From NCBI GenBank assembly GCA_003024175.1, contig MDYQ01000010.1, positions 1 through 64,000 of the forward strand: DNA of 64,000 nucleotides, in the 5' to 3' direction. A program made the position numbers and the translations under genes. Source of the stretch: Planoprotostelium fungivorum. Taxonomy: Eukaryota > Evosea > Variosea > Cavosteliida > Cavosteliaceae. This document shows positions 1 to 10,813 of this stretch, piece by piece. Every line of letters begins with the position of its first letter. Positions within the stretch are counted from its first letter, which is position 1. Below the pieces are notes generated by a model that was given only the letters and a program-made list of their open reading frames with translations, made no database searches and was not told where the DNA came from.

Positions 1-422
1 CTGCTGACCCCTTCTCTTTCGAGACGATCCTCTTTCTATCTTTTCCCCTTTCCTTCCTTATGGAAAATATGATATCAAGGAGATGGGTTCGAAGGATGTT
101 ATGAAAGGATTATCTCACACTTGACGTTGGGGTAAAGGATGGATGCAGATGATGGACTTGATGGTGATGTACGAGACCTCTCTACTTGCAGAGGGGCTTC
201 GAACAATCCCTTTTTATTACACAATACAATTGTAGACCGTTAAATCAATTCCTTTTCTCGTCGATATTCCTCTTCTACACGTAGCGTCATAACACACATG
301 TGAGAACAATAAACAATCTCATCATTGTAAAGAATTGCTCAACATGAGTTGTTGTGGCACTAGAAAGATGCAACTTGCCAATTAAAACATGTCAATGGTA
401 TCTGAGTACAGATGAAGAGTGT

Positions 423-2186
423 ATCAGCCATTTTAATCACTGGGGCAAGTGGGGGTCAGAAACCCCAGCATACATCATTCTGACTCAGACAGATGCGCTG
501 ATTCCAACGGTCAAAGAGAAAAGTGGTAAAAGTCATTTCCAACTGAGATAAAGCCATTTGTACGCTAAGCCTTAGCGTACGGACGCTAGACCTTAGCGTA
601 ATTTGCCATTATCTCCAATGCAAATGTCCGGAGGTAGAAACAGATACCACTCCTGGGTAGGCTAGGTGTTGTTCTACATGGTCATGGTGTCAGACTTGAC
701 CTGCCACCCTCCCTAAGGTCGGACGTGACCCCCTTTCTCATGCATACATTTGGTGTCAGACCGATTCCAACTGACATCATTCTGACTCTCTGAGACGCGC
801 TGATTCCAATGGTATATCACACGGGTCACAAAAACGATGCCCAAGGTGTGATATGATTGACGTGACCTCAGGCAGGTGGTACAGAGGGGGTCAGACCGGT
901 TCCAACCCACATCATCCTGACTCAGTCAGATGCACTAGATGCCCTGATTCCGCCAAAATATGAGAAAAGTCTAACATTCCATTCCTAAGATGAACAATGA
1001 TGATGTGCGTATCAGCCATTTTCATCACCGGGGCAAGTGGGGGTCAGAAACCCCAGCATACATCATTCTGACTCGGACAGATGCGCTGATTCCAACGGTC
1101 AAAGAGAAAAGTGGTAAAAGTCATTTCCAACTGAGATAAAGCCATTTGTACGCTAAGCCTTAGCGTACGGACGCTAGACCTTAGCGTAATTTGCCATTAT
1201 CTCTGATGCAAACGTCCGGAGGTAGAAACAGATACCACTCCTGGGTAGGCCAGGTGTTGTTCTACATGGTCATGGTGTCAGACTTGACCTGCCACCCTCC
1301 CTAAGGTCAGACGTGACCCCCTTTCTCATGCATACATTTGGTGTCGGACCGATTCCGACTGACATCATTCTGACTCTCTGAGACGCGCTGATTCCAATGG
1401 TATATCACACGGGTCACAAAAACGATGCCCAAGGTGTGATATGATTGACGTGACCTCAGGCAGGTGGTACAGAGGGGGTCAGACCGGTTCCAACCCACAT
1501 CATCCTGACTCAGTCAGATGCACTAGATGCCCTGATTCCGCCAAAATATGAGAAAAGTCTAACATTCCATTCCTAAGATGAACAATGATGATGTGCGTAT
1601 CAGCCATTTTCATCACCGGGGCAAGTGGGGGTCAGAAACCCCAGCATACATCATTCTGACTCGGACAGATGCGCTGATTCCAACGGTCAAAGAGAAAAGT
1701 GGTAAAAGTCATTTCCAACTGAGATAAAGCCATTTGTACGCTAAGCCTTAGCGTACGGACGCTAGACCTTAGCGTAATTTGCCATTATCTCTGATGCAAA
1801 CGTCCGGAGGTAGAAACAGATACCACTCCTAGGTAGGCCAGGTGTTGTTCTACATGGTCATGGTGTCAGACTTGACCTGCCACCCTCCCTAAGGTCAGAC
1901 GTGACCCCCTTTCTCATGCATACATTTGGTGTCAGACCGATTCCAACTGACATCATTCTGACTCTCTGAGACGCATTGATTCCAATGGTATATCACACGG
2001 GTCACAAAAACAATGCCCAAGGTGTGATATGATTGACGTGACCTCAGGCAGGTGGTACAGAGGGGGTCAGACCGGTTCCAACCCACATCATCCTGACTCA
2101 GTCAGATGCACTAGATGCCCTGATTCCGCCAAAATATGAGAAAAGTCTGACATTCCATTCCTAAGATGAACAATGATGATGTGCAC
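423..2186. repeat. Three tandem copies of a 588-bp unit
   Basis: The same sequence recurs at an exact 588-bp step: the word atcagccatttt begins at 423, 1011 and 1599, and gccatttgtacg at 553, 1141 and 1729. Copies differ by only a few substitutions, the first being the most different at its left edge. Each unit holds three diverged copies of a ~60-bp module containing catcat(t/c)ctgactc and ctgattcc (near 456, 751 and 888 in unit 1) and a pair of small hairpins. A 63-65 codon minus-strand ORF recurs in each unit but only because the repeat does; I see no protein signature in it. Confidence 0.95.
553..605. repeat. Twin small hairpins inside each 588-bp unit
   Basis: After gccatttg, the sequence tacgctaa-gcc-ttagcgta forms a perfect 8-bp stem. 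It is followed at once by acgcta-gacct-tagcgt, a 6-bp stem. The pair recurs at +588 (about 1141) and +1176 (about 1729) and is among the best conserved parts of the unit. Confidence 0.75.
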
Positions 2187-2249
2187 TAGTGCACATCATC
2201 TTTTTTCACTTAGCAATGGAATGTCAGACTTTTCTCATATTTTGGCTGA
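2126..2249. repeat. Long inverted repeat (about 62-bp arms) at the right end of the tandem array
   Basis: The centre is the perfect palindrome gtgcactagtgcac at 2181-2194. The left arm is the normal end of a 588-bp unit (ccgccaaaatatgag onward). The right arm, running to about 2249, is its reverse complement with a few mismatches (aatggaatgtcagactttt...tttggc). In units 1 and 2 the same left arm is followed by the next unit, so the right arm is a separate inverted copy of the unit end. This resembles terminal inverted repeats meeting head to head, or a foldback end. Confidence 0.85.
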
Positions 2250-3522
2250 GCTTATTTGTAGGTACATTTGTTGATTTAATTTTAGGTTGTCTGTAAGTTC
2301 ATGGTTCTTTTCTATTGTCATCTTTCATGACAGTCAAAGCACTGTTTGTTCCACAATGGATACTGCAATTACTGAATGTCAGCTTACTTGTTTGTATATC
2401 ATCAAGTCTTTCAGGTAGTCACTAAAGATACATCTATTTTTTGTTCATCAAAGCACCAAGTGTAATGCCAACTTGACAAAAAAGAGAGAACACAGAGCAA
2501 ATGAGAGACATATTTTCTGTTTATTTCTCAACTACATCAAAGTGATGAGACGAGGTTCTCACGACTGATAGCACTTATAGTTTGACACCTTCAGTAGGAT
2601 AATGGTCATCATATTGAAGCAGAGAACAGAGAAATTTAATAAATATTTTGCAAATGAGAGACGGTGATCTCCCTTTTTCGTCAGGTTGGCGTTGTGTCTT
2701 CTTCCTGGACCAGTGGTTGCTTCAGATCAAGATGGGTCTTGCTCTGGACAACATGAGAGTTGATTAGTTTGATGAAGATACGTCCAACATTGGCTTGACA
2801 ACCAATTTCAACCAAGTGAGTCATCATGTGATGCAGTGTAATGATAATGAAGCTGATGGACAACTGGAGCCCCAATGCTCAGACTGTGTTGGAGAACTCT
2901 AACAGTAATTACGGCATTGCTTAATAAAGAACAACATGTAGAGTTAGGTCTTGTATTGTGGAAGAGGTGAGAGGGAGTTTCATCAAATGGAGATGGAATG
3001 TGTTGCCTGTGAATGGAGTCAATTCTGGAACAACCATTGCTGCATGAATTTTGAATGGGACAGTCTTCTTGAGGAACCAGACAGAAGAAGTGAGATGCAG
3101 TTTAGTGACCACTACCCCGTAACACGCTGACCGCTCTGCTCATCACTCATGCAAAAGAAAGAGCCAGTTGACAGAACCTTTATTACCTGAATGTTGCAGA
3201 CCCATTACATCCCAGACAATCACATCTCCTTAGTCTTTGACATCACCGGCGTGGTCTTCCTGCAGAATATTGGATTGCACACAAACCATCTCTCTCCATC
3301 CATCCAACCCTCGCATATTCCACCTTCTGATACCAGTCGAGACACCCCTACACCTGCGTGGTTAGGTCATGAACGTTGTGTATTTGAAAAACGGCGAAGC
3401 CATCACCTCTCACAAAAGGCGGAATTCCTCATTCTTCGGCACATTTGTGGCAGTCTTTGTATCGCTGAAATCATCCTTCGGGCCACCGAAGATGACGCTT
3501 CACAAAATCGTTGAATCTTGTA
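2250..3522. other. Stretch with no confident gene
   Basis: The base composition is visibly more AT-rich than the gene-dense part of the window. Two minus-strand ORFs lie here (2681-2875 and 2921-3112). They have protein-like composition and could be exons of an unrecognised minus-strand gene, or remains of a mobile element linked to the neighbouring inverted repeat. No catalytic motif or known domain was recognised. A plus-strand ORF at 3191-3514 looks random. Confidence 0.4.
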
Positions 3523-3750
3523 ATGGAAGATTATCTAGATTATGACGCCTCTGGATCGGTCGATCTGTCGGCCTCTTCTCACCTTTGGGACCCTCATCGC
3601 GACGACTACTCGATTGGGCCTCTCGGTCTCTTCAGAGGCGATTTCAATCTCGGTCGCCTTCTCGACGAATGTGAAACAATGCACTCTGAAGCCTCAATCA
3701 GCACGCGCCCCTTTGCGTGGTGGTCAATCCCGTGGGGAGAGATGAGATGA
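3523..3750 (+). CDS. Small ORF upstream of the TIG/ankyrin gene (hypothetical or first exon)
   Basis: An ATG at 3523 opens a 75-codon frame rich in D, S and aromatic residues, beginning MEDYLDYDASGS. Its composition is more protein-like than the surrounding frames. It could be an independent small protein, an upstream ORF, or the first exon of the gene starting at 3959. The sequence catgcag just before codon 3 of that gene could serve as a splice acceptor. No family was recognised. Confidence 0.25.
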   Translation: MEDYLDYDASGSVDLSASSHLWDPHRDDYSIGPLGLFRGDFNLGRLLDECETMHSEASISTRPFAWWSIPWGEMR

Positions 3751-3958
3751 AAAATATGGCACTACAATCAGCCATTCGTAAATCAGAAAGCCGAACGCAA
3801 TTCTGAAAATGGAAACTGTCTCTTTATTGTAAATCCGGTTCAGACTTCCAAGAAGTTGGAAGGACCCGTCAGCCGTTCACACAACATCAGTTGAAGCGCC
3901 CGCGTCAGGAGTTGAGGATTCTAGCACCAGCGTAAATCAACACAGAACACCAAAGATC

Positions 3959-6900
3959 ATGCAGGCGAAAGATAACAAGGACGATCTACTTCCTCTTCTG
4001 ACAATCCTCAACCGCCTCAACGCGGCGCAATTTCGCTCTCTCACTCTCTTCGTATCACCCACCTCTCTCTCCACTTCGGGTGATGTCTCTCCTGATCTGT
4101 GGATCCCTCAGATCTCTTCTCTCATCAAGAGAGCCAAGGAAGAAGATCTCTCACAGCTCAAGAAATTCACCGAAGAGAGAGGAAATGGCGATCAAGAACA
4201 GCCATTTCCCTCTCAACTACTGTCTGCGTGGTCTCTTGCCAGTGGCATCCCCTCTCGAGAACTAGAATCAACCATGGGGCTCATCGCTTCTCTACATCTT
4301 CTCTCCAAACTGCTCAACTCCTTGTCTATCATGCATCTCATGAAACTGTTTGAGGTGAGCACGTGACAGCGAAAAAAGACTCATTTCACAGGTCGTCCCC
4401 GATTCACCACCCATCCAACAACTCCTTCTACTCCAACAAGTCCAACAACTCTTTGCACAATTACAGCCTGACACCCTACTCAACCTACAATCTCAACTCT
4501 CTTCCGCTCCTCCAGGTGTTCATCATCTCCCATCTTCACATCACACATCAGATCTCCATCCATCGCATGTCCATCCATCGCATGTCCATCCATCGCATGT
4601 CCATTCCATCTCATGTCCATTCCATCTCATTCGACTACCTATTCGATCTAACAGATACATGCTGACGTGATTGGATAGGAACGGAACACGACCTCCTGCT
4701 GAAGATCCTCTCCCTCCCCAGCGAGTACTTTCAACTGTATCAACCACTGAGGATTCTCCTCTCTCTCGATCAAGACGAACTCTTGCGACTCAGAAATGTT
4801 CTCCCCGGTCTCCTCCCCGTTCAGATGCTCCAACTCCTGCAGCTCTTGCAGCTCCAGCCCTTCGATGTCTTAGAACTCAGGAACCTCATCGTGCCTTCTG
4901 AGGACGAAGAGATGGAGGACGAGCTCAATCGAGCTATGCCCAAGCACGCTCACCCTCCATCCATGCCCCCCTCTGATGCTAATCCAGACAAGTGAGTCGA
5001 ACGGACGTGGAAGAAACTCATTCGAATGCAGGAGGTTGACGCTGCAGATCGTGGAGCAGCCACCCGAGAAGTCCGTGTACAAGAGAAATCTGAAGCCCAA
5101 TCCGATGGTCATGCTGGCGGGAGATCAGAGGAATAACGACGGAAACTTGTACATAGTCCCCCGCTTAGTCCGTTGCGATACCTTCAAGGAAGAGCCAAAG
5201 TTCCTCACCGGTGAGTTCACACGAGTTTTCCACGAAATCTCCGTGGAAACTCTCGCAAAAGACTGACAGCAGGAAAGGAAATCTCCCCGTTCGAGTCACA
5301 CCTGGAAGGGTCGTCACATTTCGGAAACTGAAGGTGACCACCACCTCTCACCAGCAGCAAGAGACACTCTTCTGCGTACGATTCGAACTGCGAAGATATT
5401 CTCAGGCCCCTCTCAACGTATCCCCCAGCAGCTCCTCCAACAACTTGGCCGCCCTCGCCGGAGGTGCGTCTGTCCCTCTCCTCTCACTCATTCTCTCACT
5501 CATTCCACTCATTCTCTCACTCATTCTCTCACTCATTCTCGCAGGCAGTGGATCCACCAACGCTCTCACGTCCAGCACTGGGAGTGCGTCTGACATGGCG
5601 ATGGATGACGATGGAGAGTACGAAGTGTTGGACAGTATCTTCTCCAATCCCATCTGCGTCCTCTCGCACTCGACACAGATGAAACCCATTCCAGCGGTGG
5701 CACCCACCGTCTCTGAGGTCATTCCCTCTCACGGTCCCACCACTGGGGGTACTCGCGTCGCCATCTTGGGCGCAAACTTTGCCGATTCTCCTGCTGCCAG
5801 AATTCGATTCGATCAGATCGAGGTAAGAAAATGATCTCATACTCACATCGTCACATTATCATCGATATATGGAGACATCATCAGAGAAACATCGATGAAG
5901 AGACATCGATGAGAGAAAGAGAGGATGACGATGGACAGGTGATGCCCATATTTCACGGAGGGGGTACTCTCATCTGCCACACACCCCAACACCCCGTCGG
6001 TGCCGCTCAAGTTCGAGTGTCCAACGCGAGCAAGAAGTACTCCGATGATTTCGCCACATTCATCTACGAAGAACGTCCTGGTTCTCACGTGGACCAAGCA
6101 CAGACCACTCAGGTAGCTCATCCATGTCTTTCGTGTACAGTGAAGCCATGTCTTTCGTGTACAGTGAAGCCATGTCTCTCGTGTACAGTGAAGCCATGTC
6201 TCTCGTGTACAGTGAAGCCATGTCTTTCGTGTACAGTGATGGAGTGACTCATCGAGGAAGAAGGTGAACAGTCGCGGAGGACACCAGGGAACCGTGGGAG
6301 GAAGAGGAGGTAGCACAACCACCAGAGGAAACGCATCCACTGGTAGGGGTGGTCTCGCCACGAGAGGTGCTCCCATCTCCACTCAGCCATCAGCCAACCG
6401 AAAGGTGTGTTTCCTCTCTTCTTCTTTCTTCTCTCTTCTCATGACTTCATTTCCCTTCTCTTCTCACCATTTCATTTCTGTCCTCTCTTCTCATCATTTC
6501 TGTGTACGAGAGGGTGACTTCGATGTAGGCCGACTTAGAGCTGAAGGAAGCGAGAGAAAAAATGAGAAGAGGCCCAGAGATGTACGGAATGAGAATGATC
6601 CAATGGTTATTCACCTTCGCTGTGTGGTCTGGTGATCTTCAGACGGTGAGAAATCGTTGAGGAGGAGGATGTTGATGAGTTCAGGTGACAAACATGATGG
6701 AAGAAGAGATCGACTTGAACGAGAGAGATGGAAGGGGATACACACCCCTTCATTACGCAGCTGCCAACGGTTATGTCGACATCACCGAACTCCTCTTGGA
6801 TTGCGGTTGTGATTCTGATCTCACGGACAACAAGGGTGAGTTCATTCGATTCCATCCCATCATCAAGTCCATCCCATCGTCCTCTGATTCGATTGATTGG

Positions 6901-7488
6901 ATGTCAGGAAGAACGGCTCTGATGTGGAGTTGCATGGAGGGACACGATGAGGTGACGGACCTCTTGACCTGCCACGGATGCAACTTGGACTCTGCCGATC
7001 ACGAGGGTCTCACTTCACTGACGGCCTCCATTCTCTTTCAAAAGGTGGAATGCGCACGCATTCTCATCTCCTCCGGTGCTTCTGTCTTCCTCTCCGGCCT
7101 CTACCAAGAGACGGCACTTCACGTGGCTTCTGCCGTGGGAAGTGTCGACGTCTGCAGGATGCTGTTGGAACAAGGAGCACACATCAACGCACAAGACGAA
7201 GAAGGTGAGAGACTCACGAGTGAAGGTGGCTGACGGGCAATAGACGAGACGGCATTGTTCTGGGCTCTGAGAGAAGGACAGAAGGAAGTGGCGCAGTATC
7301 TCATCGAACGAGGGATCGATACGGACATCACCAACGTGGACGAAGAAATCTCGGCGGATTACGTCAGATATCTCACCCACAGTGATGTGACTGTAAAGAA
7401 CGAAAGAAAGGAGAGAGTGAACGAACCGACCATCGAGACGAAGACGTTTGAGCAAAACTTTTTCGGTCGATTGACGGTGACCGCATAG
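3959..7488 (+). CDS. TIG/IPT-domain and ankyrin-repeat transcription regulator (Spt23/Mga2- or NF-kB-like layout)
   Basis: Twelve exons close in frame to 867 residues: 3959-4354, 4392-4515, 4679-4991, 5032-5210, 5278-5463, 5545-5822, 5939-6112, 6261-6404, 6529-6645, 6685-6835, 6908-7204 and 7244-7488. The first ~275 residues are Leu/Gln-rich and helical. Residues ~280-400 form a DNA-binding-like block (LQIVEQPPEKSVYKR, CVRFELRRYSQAP) recalling the N-terminal module of Spt23/Mga2. A TIG/IPT fold follows at ~465-550 (VIPSHGPTTGGTRVAILG), then a Gly/Arg-rich linker (~555-600) and ankyrin repeats (~650-830: GYTPLHYAAANGYVDITELL, TALHVASAVGSVDVCRML). Family knowledge suggests a sequence-specific transcription regulator. 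Unlike fungal Spt23/Mga2 it has no C-terminal membrane helix, so a membrane-released mode is unlikely. Several introns carry minisatellites. The start could lie further upstream. Confidence 0.8.
4556..4630 (+). repeat. Intronic minisatellite (catccatcgcatgtc type)
   Basis: About five imperfect 15-16-bp units based on atccatcgcatgtcc fill the second intron of the TIG/ankyrin gene and make it longer (163 nt) than its neighbours. Confidence 0.85.
5483..5540 (+). repeat. Intronic simple repeat (ctcactcattct)n
   Basis: A short pyrimidine-rich tandem repeat occupying most of the intron between exons 5 and 6 of the TIG/ankyrin gene. Confidence 0.8.
6122..6240 (+). repeat. Intronic minisatellite, five 24-bp units
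   Basis: Five near-perfect copies of ccatgtctttcgtgtacagt plus gaag fill the intron between exons 7 and 8 of the TIG/ankyrin gene. Copies differ only at tct(t/c)tcg, so the expansion is recent. Confidence 0.95.
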
Positions 7489-7533
7489 AACTCGATAAAG
7501 AAAGAATGGAAGCGTGTGAAACAAAATTTACTC

Positions 7534-8554
7534 TCAACGACGGGAGGAAGTGATGCTGTTGATGATCGTGGCTAATCTCAGACCGGCTGCTGCTAATCTC
7601 TGCACGATGAGCGGCATCATGCGATCAAAGTAGTCCTCTCCTACGTCAGGCTGGCTGCTGAAGTCCTGGCTGTAGACTTGGTTGGCTGTGATCTGGAGTG
7701 ATTCCGTGGCCCAATCGGCGGGCTCCGTGGAGTTGCTGAAGGAGCTGGCCATATCTGGGTTGGCTTGGATCCATTGATTGACGGCGGCAGTGGCAGTGTT
7801 GAGTCTATAGTTCCACTTCTCGATCATGGCAGAGTCCCACACGGAATGGAGGTTGTACGCGTCTATTGGAATGTGAGACCCGAATGATTCGATGCACGTC
7901 TCACCTCCGAAATAATTTTGAGGAGCACCGAAGAAGGTGACTGTGATCGCATTACCTCCAGCATCGTCTTTGTATCCGACATGCAGAGGTTGATGAACAT
8001 CACCAACAAAGTGAGTCAGAAATTCGACGGGGCAGGGCTCGTCGGTCTTTCCAAAGGAGCAGGGATAGGGCTGCTCCAATTCTTGTGTCAACAAACCTGA
8101 ACACGCATCAGTCGTTGGTTTCTGGTGAATGACCTCACTGGTGTAATTGCGGATCGCAGAGACGGTGCAGAAGTTTCCACAGTAGCTGTCGTCGTAAGCA
8201 GTGGCATCTCTTGGCACGTTGACAAAGTGCTCAGGTTTGGACCAGCGTCCTGATTCGTGTCAAAACAGAAGACGATGAATTTTCCAGGCTAACCAGCGAT
8301 TCCTGTGTCATCTCCATACTGATCAGGAAGGGGGGCCAGATCGGAAAGTGTCTTGACTGTATTCTGTCCTTGTAAAAGTTGGGATAGATATTGCAGAGAG
8401 CTGCTGCTGAGCTGTCCCTGAGCTGAAGCAGATCTCAGCGGGTGTTATACAATAATGTGTGATGCTCACCGACAGACGCAACAATGCGGTGGCCGAGAGA
8501 GCCCCAAGCGGCAGCTGAGACGATCAGACACAGAAGGATGGCAACGGACCTCAT
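7534..8554 (-). CDS. Secreted S1/P1-type zinc nuclease
   Basis: Exons 8470-8554, 8294-8422 and 7534-8249 give 309 residues. A signal peptide (MRSVAILLCLIVSAAA) precedes a mature N-terminus WGSLGHRIVA; in this family the N-terminal Trp and the His six residues on bind zinc. Further metal ligands are visible: KPEHFVNVP, the signature HFVGDVHQPLH, and NLHSVWD. Paired Cys residues (YCGNFC, ACSG, PYPCSF, EPCPVEF) fit an extracellular protein. Family members degrade single-stranded DNA and RNA and release phosphate and nucleosides. The gene is convergent with the TIG/ankyrin gene, with 45 bp between stops. It lies next to another secreted-protein gene, consistent with a digestive role. All three exons close in phase, so the start is well supported. 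Confidence 0.95.
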
Positions 8555-8777
8555 GTTGAAGAAGAAAATGGGCTCTGGAACGGAAAAACGTCTTCGGGCG
8601 TGGGCCCGAAACAGCCACTGACGAACTGTCACCACTCTGTCACATTCAAAGGTGGTATTCCCGTTTACCACCCGTACAGACCATGAACTGTAGAGAATAG
8701 TACACCTAAGGAATGCGTGGGCACGTACGACAATGAACAAATGTATATTTATTACAAGAAGGTACAGGGAGTTATCC
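8555..8777 (-). promoter_or_regulatory. Gap between nuclease start and thaumatin gene end
   Basis: These 223 bp must hold the 3' end of the upstream thaumatin transcript and the promoter of the nuclease gene, both on the minus strand. No clear TATA box or other site was recognised. Confidence 0.3.
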
Positions 8778-10513
8778 TCACAATTGGTAAGGATAAGAGG
8801 AGCTGCCGGAAGGGCAGAACTCCATGGTGTACGTCACCGTACCCGCAGGACAAGCGTGCAGACCAACACCGTCATCTATTGATTTCAGTCACCTTCTCCC
8901 CTCACACCTCACCGTATGAATAGGCATACACTCCCTTGGCCATATCGTGAACGGCTTCGACGTATTTCGTCGTTTCTATGGGACCAGCTCTGCACTCGTC
9001 TGGTGTGACGCATCCTTGAGAAGTCAGGCAGTTGCTGTTCGTGTCGTCAGTTGAGTTGAACGTCGGTGGAGACGAACCTGGCGTCGGGGGTGGGGCAGCA
9101 CATCCACAGAGTTGATCCGGTGCTCTCTGATTGTCCCAATCCGTAGGGTGTACCATAGTTCAATCTCTTGCAGGGAGACATGCAACCTTGGAGGTGTGAG
9201 CGGTTTACGTGAATGAGAGGATGTCGAGAAGAGAGGGGGAGAGTTAGACTTCGATGAGATGATGATCTCACCGATGATCTGATTGAGTGAGTTGATGAGT
9301 CGAAGGTCGATCGATTTGAGAGCGTAATTCGTTCCACTGGAGGTGACGGAAGTGAAGGCACCGTTGTTGGACAGGTCATCACCGCTGGGGCAACGAGACA
9401 GATCGAGGGTGGAGGCATCGATACCACTGAAACCGCAGTTGGTTCCTGAGCAATCGCACTTGTTGGTGGCTCCGTTGGCGGTCAATTTGTATGGAATCTA
9501 TCATAAAGTGTCAAAGAGGTTGCGGGATGATGATCAGATGATCGGCGTGATCATCATATCTGGAGAGACTCACAGTGTAGCCGTCGACCTGGGAGGTATC
9601 GAACCAGGTGGTGGGGTTTCCAGAGTTACATGAGCTTCCGGGCTTGCAACCCCAAGTAGCCTCGAAGAGAGAATCTACGGGAGGTGTGCAACCGTTCGTG
9701 GGGCATCCGCCTCCAGGGTAATATTGCATCTGAAGATGATCAGGAATGAAGACCATTGGAACATACTTGATCTCCGATCTGGCAATTCTTGCCGTTGGAG
9801 TCGCAGCCGTATTTGGCCCAGAAACGAGATCCAGAGAGACCGGTGGCGGGGATGGTGTAATCGACATAACTTCCAGGGAGGGCCTGAGTGGCAGTCGTGC
9901 TGTAACCGGGGAGAGGGAGCCCGCTGCCTCCGTAACGTGCCTCAAACCACAGAGTGCTCTTGCAATTGTTGATGATACGCAGATCGGCCTGTTCAACATC
10001 AGATATCAGGATGGAAATGCAGACTGTCACCGTCTGTGTGGGGAAAGAATTGGTGGCGGCGGCAACTGGGCTCACGACAACTGCTGCGGTAGTTGTGGCG
10101 GCCGCTGATGTCGTGGCCGCTTTAGAGGTCGTGGCTGCCTTAGTGGTAGAAGTGGTAGCTGCCTTCGATGTTGTGGCTGCCTTGGTGGTCGTGGCTGCTG
10201 CGGCCTTAGTGGTCGCTGCATTAGCTGCTGTGGCGGCACCTTGCTTCAAGACTCCACCGTCGCAATGGTATTGGGAGATAGAGTAGCACGCTCCACTACA
10301 TGATCCGAAATTGAGAGGACAAAGTTGTAATTTCCCATTGTAGTCCAAGGCGCAAGTGTTGGCTGCAGTTGAGTAACACTGACCATTGCTGGCTCTCGGT
10401 CAGAAAGATACGAACGGAACAGTGGCTCACCATGACGAGAGTCCAGCTCCGCAGGCTGCGACGGCACTTCCTGCGAGAAGGAGGACGGGAAAGAGGACCC
10501 TGAGGATGTACAT
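8778..10513 (-). CDS. Secreted CBM52-like / thaumatin-like (GH152 family) protein
   Basis: Eight exons close in phase to 457 residues: 10431-10513, 10031-10388, 9767-9988, 9574-9729, 9272-9497, 9078-9186, 8913-9034 and 8778-8875. A signal peptide (MYILRVLFPVLLLAGSAVAA) is followed by a Cys-rich module with CNGQCYSTAANTC and CSGACYSISQYHC, the pattern of CBM52 beta-1,3-glucan-binding domains. An Ala/Thr-rich linker (~residues 85-140) follows, then a full thaumatin domain (RIINNC, FWAKYGC, SLFEATWGC, GCMSPCKRLNYGTPYG, CRAGPIETTKYV, ending CPAGTVTYTMEFCP). Known thaumatin-like proteins bind or cleave beta-1,3-glucans and some are antifungal. With a glucan-binding module in front, action on fungal walls is a reasonable inference. 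The last, 98-nt exon is easy to miss but supplies the conserved C-terminal disulphide half. Confidence 0.92.
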
Positions 10514-10813
10514 TCGAGTGATCGTACACAAGCTATTGATCGCTTGGCGATTGGCTGAAGAATGATATGAGAGAGGGGGAACTGCGGTCTCCTAGTCTCC
10601 CCAGATAGCCATCTAGGACAGTTTCCATGTCTCCGAACGTCTAAAAGCATAGGTCTACAGATTACTTCCATGAATGGCGCCTAAGCTTCGGGGTGAGCGG
10701 GTATCGCCTTGCATCGGATAAATCTATACAGCGAAATTTGCAAATCGAAAATCTGAGCGTCTACAATGAAAACTTTCTGGTTTCTCACTTTCCTTCTTTT
10801 CCGTGTGATCAAA
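10514..10813. promoter_or_regulatory. Shared divergent promoter region, thaumatin and NOB1 genes
   Basis: The 300 bp between two divergent start codons must carry both promoters. It holds an in-frame upstream ATG for NOB1 at 10766. No recognised element was seen. Confidence 0.4.

Noticed and set aside
713-2086. Three similar 63-65 codon minus-strand ORFs
   Set aside because: They recur only because the 588-bp unit recurs; they differ by random substitutions, have no start context or domain, and overlap the hairpins and sub-repeats.
9740-10348. Val/Ala-rich plus-strand ORF opposite the Ala/Thr linker
   Set aside because: It is the antisense of the thaumatin-protein linker; the minus frame carries signal peptide, Cys pattern and consistent splice phases.
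10766-10813. Upstream in-frame ATG of NOB1 giving a hydrophobic N-terminus
   Set aside because: NOB1 is a nuclear/cytosolic rRNA nuclease and family members start close to the PIN domain; the ATG at 10814 has the better context.
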